This document shows, one piece after another, positions 55,662 through 64,000 of a stretch of DNA of 64,000 nt. The notes under the pieces are model-generated. The model had not been told where the DNA came from. It searched no databases and saw nothing but the letters and a program-made list of their open reading frames with translations. The stretch lies in assembly GCA_963680875.1 (NCBI GenBank), contig OY804586.1, forward strand, positions 55,028,203 through 55,092,202. Direction: 5' to 3'. The stretch comes from Bathymodiolus brooksi (taxonomy: Eukaryota; Mollusca; Bivalvia; Mytilida; Modiolidae). The translations under genes and the position numbers were made by a program. Every line of letters begins with the position of its first letter. Position 1 is the first letter of the stretch.

Positions 55662-58038
55662 TGAAAAACATACAATACTACACTGTCAAATAGAACAATC
55701 TTAGAAAGAAACAAACAATACTGCACTGTCTAATAGAACAATCTTAGAAAGAAACAAACAATACTACACTGTCCAATAGAACAATATTAGAAAGAAACAA
55801 ACAATACTACACTGTCCAATAGAACAATCTTAGAAAGAAACAAACAATACTACACTGTCAAATAGAACAATCTTAAAAAGAAACAAACAATACTACACTG
55901 TCCAATAGAACAATCTTAGAAAGAAACAAACAATACTACACTGTCCAATAGAACAATCTTAGAAAGAAACAAACAATACTACACTGTCCAATAGAACAAT
56001 CTTAGAAAGAAACAAACAATACTACACTGTCCAATAGAACAATATTAGAAAGAAACAAACAATACTACACTGTCCAATAGAACAATCTTAGAAAGAAACA
56101 AACAATACTACACTGTCAAATAGAACAATCTTAAAAAGAAACAAACAATACTACACTGTCCAATAGAACAATCTTAGAAAGAAACAAACAATACTACACT
56201 GTCCAATAGAACAATCTTAGAAAGAAACAAACAATACTACACTGTCCAATAGAACAATCTTAGAAAGAAACAAACAATACTACACTGTCCAATAGAACAA
56301 TCTTAGAAAGAAACAAACAATACTACACTGTCCAATAGAACAATCTTAGAAAGAAACAAACAATACTACACTGTCCAATAGAACAATCTTAGAAAGAAAC
56401 AAACAATACTACACTGTCTAATAGAACAATCTTAGAAAGAAACAAACAATACTGCACTGTCTAATAGAACAATCTTAGAAAGAAACAAACAATACTACAC
56501 TGTCCAATAGAACAATATTAGAAAGAAACAAACAATACTACACTGTCCAATAGAACAATCTTAGAAAGAAACAAACAATACTACACTGTCCAATAGAACA
56601 ATCTTAGAAAGAAACAAACAATACTACACTGTCCAATAGAACAATATTAGAAAGAAACAAACAATACTACACTGTCCAATAGAACAATCTTAGAAAGAAA
56701 CAAACAATACTACACTGTCCAATAGAACAATCTTAGAAAGAAACAAACAATACTACACTGTCCAATAGAACAATCTTAGAAAGAAACAAACAATACTACA
56801 CTGTCCAATAGAACAATCTTAGAAAGAAACAAACAATACTACACTGTCCAATAGAACAATCTTAGAAAGAAACAAACAATACTACACTGTCTAATAGAAC
56901 AATCTTAGAAAGAAACAAACAATACTACACTGTCTAATAGAACAATCTTAGAAAGAAACAAACAATACTACACTGTCCAATAGAACAATCTTAGAAAGAA
57001 ACAAACAATACTACACTGTCTAATAGAACAATCTTAGAAAGAAACAAACAATACTACAATGTCCAATAGAACAATCTTAGAAAGAAACAAACAATACTAC
57101 ACTGTCCAATAGAACAAACTTAGAAAGAAACAAACAATACTACACTGTCAAATAGAACAATCTTAGAAAGAAACAAACAATACTACACTGTCTAATAGAA
57201 CAATCTTAGAAAGAAACAAACAATACTACACTATCCAATAGAACAATCTTAGAAAGAAACAAACAATACTACAATGTCCAATAGAACAATCTTAGAAAGA
57301 AACAAACAATACTACACTATCCAATAGAACAATCTTAGAAAGAAACAAACAATACTACAATGTCCAATAGAACAATCTTAGAAAGAAACAAACAATACTG
57401 CACTGTCTAATAGAACAATCTTAGAAAGAAACAAACAATACTACACTGTCCAATAGAACAATCTTAGAAAGAAAGAAACAATACTACACTGTCTAATAGA
57501 ACAATCTTAGAAAGAAACAAACAATACTACACTGTCTAATAGAACAATCTTAGAAAGAAACAAACAATACTACACTGTCTAATAGAACAATCTTAGAAAG
57601 AAACAAACAATACAACACTGTCTAATAGAGCAATCTTAGAAAGAAACAAGCAATACTACACTGTCTAAAAGAACAATCTTAGAAAGAAACAAACAATATT
57701 ACACTGTCCAATAGAACAATCTTAGAAAGAAACAAACAATACTACACTGTCTAATAGAACAATCTTAGAAAGAAACAAACAATACTACACTGTCTAATAG
57801 AACAATCTTAGAAAGAAACAAACAATACTACACTGTCCAATAGAACAATCTTAGAAAGAAACAAACAATACTACACTGTCCAATAGAACAATCTTAGAAA
57901 GAAACAAACAATACTACACTGTCCAATAGAACAATCTTAGAAAGAAACAAACAATACTACACTGTCTAATAGAACAATCATAGAAAGAAACAAACAATAC
58001 TACACTGTCCAATAGAACAATCTTAGAAAGAAACAAAT
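55662..58038. repeat. 43-bp minisatellite, about 55 copies
   Basis: CAATACTACACTGTCCAATA plus GAACAATCTTAGAAAGAAAC plus AAA. Variants at TCC/TCT/TCA-AATA and CTTAG/ATTAG recur in blocks, which suggests growth by copying multi-unit segments. Confidence 0.96.
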
Positions 58039-58049
58039 TCGATACCACT

Positions 58050-58212
58050 AACCATGGCCGTAGCGCAATGGAGGCAAATGAGGCAAACGTCTCACTTTTG
58101 AAACGGCAAGTGTAACCTTTGAAAGCAAATACAAAAAAAAAAAAAAATCAAAATTTGTCCAAATTCACCCCCTTTGCCTCACTTTATTCAGTCCCGGCCT
58201 ACGGCCGTGCTA
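58050..58212. repeat. Small element with inverted ends (tentative)
   Basis: CCATGGCCGTAGCGC with GGCAAATGAGGCAAA at the left and TTTGCCTCACTTT with CGGCCTACGGCCGTG at the right are partly inverted copies around a run of A. Confidence 0.5.
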
Positions 58213-58317
58213 ACACACAAATAAACTAATGTTATGTGCCCAAACCTCCTCTCTTAGTGAAATTTTGACGTCATCATCGTAGAATAATTTTCAATTGATA
58301 TCTAACCGCTAAACTCA

Positions 58318-58647
58318 GCAATTTCTCAGCTATCTTAAAGAGAGAAGATGTTATATTCGATAAGATGGTGATGAGGTCCGCTTTGTGCTAGACCGACACT
58401 CTTATTTGAATTTTGACAGTGCTAGCTCACTGCAACGACAGTTCGAGAATAGACTTGTACATAGCTCCATGCAGAAACATTACCCTGAATCCGAACCAAC
58501 CATAGTGTTCTCCTTAATATTACTTGGTTAGCGGAGAAGCAGCAAATACCATTTTATAGCCTTTTGTTTGATCTGATCGGGACTCGAACTCACAATCTAT
58601 GAAAACCACACTCAAGACGATGACGTTAACCATTACACTACCGATGT
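58318..58647 (-). mobile_element. SINE-B, near full length
   Basis: Minus-strand copy from the head (CATCGGTAGTGTAATGG when inverted) to near the tail. Confidence 0.82.
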
Positions 58648-59028
58648 AAAATTAATAGAAGCACAAGCTGTAGCATTATATTACGTAAGTCAGTTAGATT
58701 GCTCTTTCACTTTAATATACAATATGTTGGGTAAATCTATGTTGACACAAGGCAACTGTATTGTATTGTATAGTATTTTCATTTGTCTAGTGGTTTTAAA
58801 GGAGTTATTTTAAATAACATATGTCTGTGCAGAACATAATCATTAGAGGAAAAGATCAAATTAAGTATTATATAACATATACTACGGTTTTTAATTATAA
58901 GAAAAAATGCATTATAAAAGTTATAATTAAAAACAGCTGTCATTGATTCTTAGATCACTAGATAAAGCAAGGAACACAACACGTGTTCTTGCTGTCACAT
59001 TCCACGTGTACTTTAAGAGTTTTACTAA

Positions 59029-59365
59029 CCGCATCGGTGGTATGATGGTCAGATGCTTGTCTCGGGTGGGGTAGGTCGAATGTTGGAGTCAAGATCAGGT
59101 CAAACCATAGATTATAAAATTTGTATGTGTAGCCCCTCTGCTAATAACGCAACACTAAAGAGTAAGAACAAAGACTTGAATCAGGATAATGTGTCTGAGT
59201 GAAGTGACATGTTTACCAGCAAACTGTTCTTTGAGTGAGCTAGCACTATTTTAAGTTCGCATAAGCGTGTTGAGATCTAGTACAAAGGAGATGTCATTAT
59301 CTCATATAAATGGAAGTTATTTTCACCATGATATGACTAAAAATGCTTTAATACTTTTGCAGTTA
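59029..59365 (+). mobile_element. SINE-B, diverged
   Basis: CCGCATCGGTGGTATGATGG head, body with AGTGAGCTAGCACTATTTT and a decayed tail. No other feature is seen in 58650-59028. Confidence 0.8.
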
Positions 59366-59532
59366 AACAGGAAATGAGATTCATCGTCTACACTATTATA
59401 AGTAATATTATGAAATTAAAACCTTTCTGATAACATTTTGAAGTGCACTATAAATCGAGAGATTGAAAAGCCAAATGATTTAAAAGTGTTTGGCAGAAAT
59501 AAAAACCAAAGGGCCTAAACTGATTAGTATAA

Positions 59533-60705
59533 TTACATTAAGGTCACCTATATCAGAGGGGTGAGAACCTTAGTGTTGATAAACATTACATTAAGGTTAC
59601 CTATGTCCGAGGGGTGAGAACCTTAGTGTTGATAACAATTACATTAAGGTCACCTATTTCTGAGGGGTGAGAACCTTAGTGTTGATAACAATTACATTAA
59701 GGTCATCTATGTCTGAGGGGTGAGAACCTTAGTGTTGATAACAATTACATTAAGGTCACCTATGTCTGAGGGGTGAGAACCTTAGTGTTGATAAAACTTA
59801 CATTAAGGTCACCTATGTCTGAGGGGTGAGAACCTTAGTGTTGATAACAATTACATTAAGGGCACCTATACCTGTGGGAAGAGAACCTTAGTGTTGATAA
59901 CAATTACATTAAGGTCACCTATGTCCGAGGAGTGAGAACCTTAGTGTTGATAAAAATTACATTAAGGTCACCTTTGTCTGAGGGAGGAGAACCTTAGTGT
60001 TGATGAATATTACATTAAGGTCACCTATGTCTGAGGGGTGACAACCTCAGTGTTGATAAAAATTACATTAAGGTCACCTATGTCTGAGGGAGGAGAACCT
60101 TAGTGTTGATAGAAATTACATTAAGGTCACCTATGTCTGAGGGAGGAGAACCTTAGTGTTGATAAAAATTACATTAAGGTCACCTATGTCTGAGGGAGGA
60201 GAACCTTAGTGTTGATAGAAATTACATTAAGGTCACCTATGTCTGAGGGAGGAGAACCTTAGTGTTGATAGCAATTACATTAAGGTCACCTATGTCTGAG
60301 GGAGGAGAACCTTAGTGTTGATAGAAATTACATTAAGGTCACCTATGTCTGAGGGAGGAGAACCTTAGAGTTGATAGAAATTACATTAAGGTCATCTATG
60401 TCTGAGGGAGGAGAACCTTAGTGTTGATAAACATTACATTAAGGTCACCTATGTCTGAGGGGTGTGAACCTTAGTGTTGATAAACATTACATTAAGGTCA
60501 CCTATGTCTGAGGGGTGTGAACCTTAGTGTTGATAAACATTACATTAAGGTCACCTGTGTCTGAGGGAGGAGAACCTTAGTGTTGATAAACATTACATTA
60601 AGGTCACCTATGGCTGAGTGAAGAGAACCTTAGTGTTGATAGAAATTACAGTAAGGTCACCTATGTCTGTGGGAGGAGAACCTTAGTGTTGATAAACATT
60701 ACATT
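59533..60705. repeat. 53-bp minisatellite, about 22 copies
   Basis: TTACATTAAGGTCACCTATG plus TCTGAGGGGTGAGAACCTTA plus GTGTTGATAAACA. Two unit types, GGGGTGAGAA and GGGAGGAGAA, are grouped in different parts of the array. Confidence 0.95.
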
Positions 60706-60832
60706 ATTTAGGAACAGTATTTCGGCGCTTAAGAGACTGAAAATATCACTAACCGGTAATGACGGATAATATAACACATCGCAAGTCACTCCTCTGATAA
60801 ACCCGTACTACGCACACTGATCACGAGGTCTG

Positions 60833-61077
60833 GTTAGGTTTATGGTGTTTAACGCAACTTTCAGTTATATCGCAGCGGTCAGTTTTATTGGTGGAGGTAA
60901 CCGGAGTACCCAGAGAAAACCACCGACCTGTCATTGACAAACTTTATCACATAATGTTGTATCGAGTACACCTTGCCACGAACGTGATTCGAACTCACAA
61001 CGTTAGTGGTGATAGGCACTGATTGTACATGTAGTTGTAAATCCGACTACCATAAGATCACGACCATGACGGCCCCC
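60833..61077 (-). mobile_element. SINE-A, full length
   Basis: Minus-strand copy with complete head (GGGGCCGTCATGGTCGTGAT when inverted) and a slightly deleted tail. Confidence 0.86.
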
Positions 61078-61386
61078 ACACACTGAGAAACATGTACAAT
61101 GGACAACTACTCAAAACTACAAAACAAAAGGCGAATATGGGTTTATTTGCACTGAAAAACATCTTCCTGTCACAAGATTGTGGTATTAAATATACAATAT
61201 ACGTACGTTATCGGAAAATTAAAATAAATATTTGTAGGAGCTTTAGAAACAGGTAGAAAAGCGGGTCTTTTGTGCGCTTTTCTTGCCTGTTTCTCAGCAA
61301 GTACAAATTGATTTTATCATACCTTCGTATATTGTGTTTATCCTGCAATACTAGAATCAAAAAGTATCCAAAAAAAAACTGCCAAA

Positions 61387-61556
61387 TCGTCAACCCTTAT
61401 ACTTATTTCTTTCTGTCGCTCTACATGAACCAGGTACCAGAAAAGCTTTATAAGGTCTATAACTAAAATAATCGTCAGCCCTTATACTTATTTCTTTCTG
61501 TCGCTCTACATGAACCAGGTACCAGAAAAGCTTTATTGTGTCTATAACTAAATAAC
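61387..61556. repeat. 86-bp direct repeat, 2 copies
   Basis: CCCTTATACTTATTTCTTTC through ACCAGGTACCAGAAAAGCTT occurs at 61394 and 61480, nearly identical. A short hairpin (AGAAACAGG/CCTGTTTCT) lies just before, at 61229-61293. Confidence 0.9.
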
Positions 61557-61944
61557 ACTAAATTTATTTGATCTCCTTTATTAGTTCTCAAGATCACACA
61601 ATTGCAGGATAAAAAGTCAAAAGGAGATTTTACAGCTATACTCGTATTTTTTTTTTTGCTAAGTACAGATTTTGTGTATGCAATTTGCATAAATTGGTAC
61701 AATTTAGTACTATTCTATAAGCGTCCTAATCCTAGTATGATTTAACCCAAATGATAAGGATGTAAATTAACGGTTGATCAATTTAAAATCGGACTTCAAA
61801 GGGCGACATCTTGTATTTTAGAAATGTTTTACGCCCGTCTAATGATTTCTATTCACTTTTAACCGATGTAATGCTGTATCAATGATTGAACCTCAAATGT
61901 CCCGTTATGGAAATATTGGACCAATATAACGCTTTAGTATGCAT

Positions 61945-62544
61945 GTAAGTTTAAATGAAACTGTGCATGATTATTATCATTTAGTGTGACAATTTCTGAG
62001 TATATGTCCTTAATTAACGCCACCATATAGCTGAAATATTGCTAGAGTTGGCGTTAAACACCAATCAATAAATCAATCAATCAATCAATCAATCAATATG
62101 TCCTTATTTAAACACATAAAGTCCACGATTTTACTTAGATCTCTATATTTTGACCGGGAATATATGAAAAATATAAATAAAATGTAGGCTTGGTTTATGG
62201 TGTTTAACGCCACTTTCAGCAATATCGTGGCGGTCAGTTTTATTGGTGGAGGAAACCGGAGGACCCGGGGAAAACCGCCGACCTATCGCAAGTTACTGAC
62301 AAACTTTATCACATAATGTTGTATACCTCGCCCTGATCGAGATTCGAACTCATATCAGTGGTGATAGGCACTGATTGCACAGGTAGTTGTAAATCCAACT
62401 ACCATACGATCACAGCCACGACGGCCCCTTCAGTTTGAATGAAACTGTGCATGGTTATCATCATTTAGTGTGACAATTTCTGAGGATATGTCCTTAATTA
62501 ACGCCACGATAAAGCTGGCATATTGCTAAAGTTGGCTTTAACCG

Positions 62545-62582
<38 letters not shown>

Positions 62583-62670
62583 TGTCTTTAATTAAAGGTA
62601 TAGAATCTACGATCTTTTTTAGATCTAAATATTTTAGCACGGATATATTGAAATTATAAATAAACTGTAT
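61945..62670. repeat. About 240-bp direct repeats flanking a SINE-A
   Basis: AATGAAACTGTGCATG, TTTAGTGTGACAATTTCTGA and TATGTCCTTAATTAACGCC occur at 61957 and 62438, each followed by an (AATC)n-type SINE tail (62016-62098 and 62495-62582) and similar downstream text. The SINE-A at 62189 lies between them. Confidence 0.85.
62189..62427 (-). mobile_element. SINE-A, well preserved
   Basis: Minus-strand copy close to the family consensus, with GGGGCCGTCGTGGCTGTGAT as inverted head. A further tail fragment of the same orientation is at 62838-62912. Confidence 0.87.
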
Positions 62671-63092
62671 ACCGAATAGACGTGTGTGAATTTCGGTATG
62701 CCCCATCCCCCTTTTTTTTTCGTCTTGCAACGTGTCACAAACGATACATATATTTCATTTTTATTTAATTGCACTAGACGCGACAGAATAATTGGTAAAT
62801 CTAATAGTTAGACTCGTGAATTCTGGTAAATATTAGGGTTAGGGATTATGGTGGTTATCGCCACTTCCAACAATATTTCTGTTATATCGTGATGGTCAGG
62901 TGAAATGGTGGAAGAATTAACCTAGTACAAATGACGTTAAAGGTAATTTGATAGAACATGTATCGATTTGGGGCCCCTTAGCGAAGATCGTTCTGCTTGC
63001 AAGTTTTCAAATAAATAACTATTATTGAGAATATTTGTAGACTGGTACCATCTAACTATATTTTAATTTCAACTTGATCATCAGACTTTGAA

Positions 63093-63473
63093 ACTGCATC
63101 GATGGTGTAATGGGTAGCGTGCTCGCCTCGAGTGCGGTATATCGTGGGTTTGAGCCCCGGTCGGGTCAAACCAAAGATTATAAAATTGGTATTTGTTGCT
63201 TCTCAACTAAGCACGCAGCATTAAGGAGTAAGAGCAAAGAATGGTTGGCTCGGGATCAGAATAATGTGTCCGAGTGGAGCGACATGTCTGTCCACGGACT
63301 GTTGTTTCGATGAGCTACCACTATAAGGGTCCAACTCAGCGTGTTGGTCTATAACAAAGCGAACCTCATCATCATCTCATTGAACATTAACTTGTTCTCG
63401 CCATGTTATAGCTGAAAAAATGCTGAGCTGGCGTTAAACAACAATCACTCACTCACTCACTCACTCACTCACT
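63093..63473 (+). mobile_element. SINE-B, full length with target-site duplication
   Basis: Flanked by CAGACTTTGAA at 63082-63092 and 63474-63484. Head ACTGCATCGATGGTGTAATG, GGGTTTGAGCCCCGG box-B-like motif, body, tail GTTATAGCTGAAAAAATGCT and a long (ACTC)n end. The best-bounded SINE-B in the window. Confidence 0.92.
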
Positions 63474-63934
63474 CAGACTTTGAACTGGTTTGCACAATTT
63501 GAATATATTTGCGTAGTACGTCATACTTCCTGTTGTTTCGATTCGGACCGGCTTTCTGATTGGCTCCTCAAAACCCGAATGTTCTAGTCGTTTTATTCCG
63601 ACTCTCTTCTGTCGCTACATTAACCTCGTGAGATTATTGTCGGTAGACTGCACAGTAATTGTCCGAGTTAAACAAACGGTCATCCGCCTACATGTAGTTT
63701 TCGTGGCTAATTAATGTAAAAATCAAATGAAACATTGCATTGGGTTTTTTTTCTTGTTGACGTAGTTAATTTACTGTGTATTCACCCAGGCCTTAATGAA
63801 AGTAGGAAGTCAGAATATAACGACTGGATTATTCGGGTTAATAGATGGGTGTTTAACTTGACACGGTTTGTCGTCTGTATTATTTATTTATTACCTTAGA
63901 CATCTAAGGATATGCACGTGTCTAAGTTCATAAA

Positions 63935-64000
63935 TAAACAAAATCACACCACGATAAAGCTAGGATATTGCTAAAGTTGGCGTTGAAAACCAATCAATCA
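63935..64000 (+). mobile_element. SINE tail, (AATC)n type, cut by window end
   Basis: CACCACGATAAAGCTAGGAT with GCTAAAGTTGGCGTTGAAAA and CCAATCAATCA. Between 63485 and 63934 I see no feature. Confidence 0.7.

Overview
This is AT-rich intronic and intergenic DNA from an animal. The spliceosomal introns (GT...AG), the tRNA-headed SINEs in both orientations, the LINE copies, the many minisatellites and the combination of Kunitz, WAP, antistasin-like and lustrin-type cysteine repeats all suggest a mollusc, most likely a gastropod. The species cannot be fixed from the sequence. There are no long intact host ORFs; coding DNA lies in short exons that an ORF scan mostly hides.

633 to about 39300, + strand: one large multi-exon locus for a secreted, cysteine-rich, multi-domain protein. 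I recover 22 domain-sized exons in order: WAP (two exons), Kunitz, Kunitz, an unrecognised 6-Cys module, Kunitz, WAP, antistasin-like, lustrin, antistasin-like, lustrin, lustrin, WAP, then a duplicate of the last three, lustrin, lustrin, a lustrin-like module, a Cys-rich tail, a small possible last exon and a further WAP exon. Nearly all are phase 1 at both ends, so modules can be gained, lost or skipped without changing frame. This resembles protease-inhibitor or shell-matrix type proteins. Three modules carry an in-frame TAA (10958, 25864, 29440) and the last WAP exon is one base out of frame. Either the gene is decaying or these modules are skipped. Exons 18867-21806 were copied by a 3.94-kb tandem duplication (18405-22347 and 22348 to about 27000) whose breakpoint lies in a SINE head.

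The introns are packed with two tRNA-derived SINE families (called SINE-A and SINE-B here), a third tail type ending in (AATC)n, TA-flanked MITEs, a pogo/Tigger-like element, small perfect or near-perfect palindromes, and minisatellites. One minisatellite (2030-3420) is built from the head of a SINE.

39300-64000: no convincing host gene. It holds molluscan dispersed repeats with a hairpin head and CCGTCCGT motif (41.2-43.6 kb), a 5'-truncated Crypton-like tyrosine recombinase fragment (minus, 45.4-45.9 kb), two LINE remnants (46.7-48.1 kb), three further palindromes, a young 5'-truncated LINE with a 13-bp target-site duplication and a single nonsense codon (52280-55551), a 43-bp minisatellite of about 55 copies (55.66-58.04 kb), a 53-bp minisatellite of about 22 copies (59.53-60.71 kb), and more SINEs.

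All domain names come from reading cysteine patterns by eye; no database search or alignment was run. SINE and MITE boundaries are approximate to about 10 bases unless a target-site duplication is stated.
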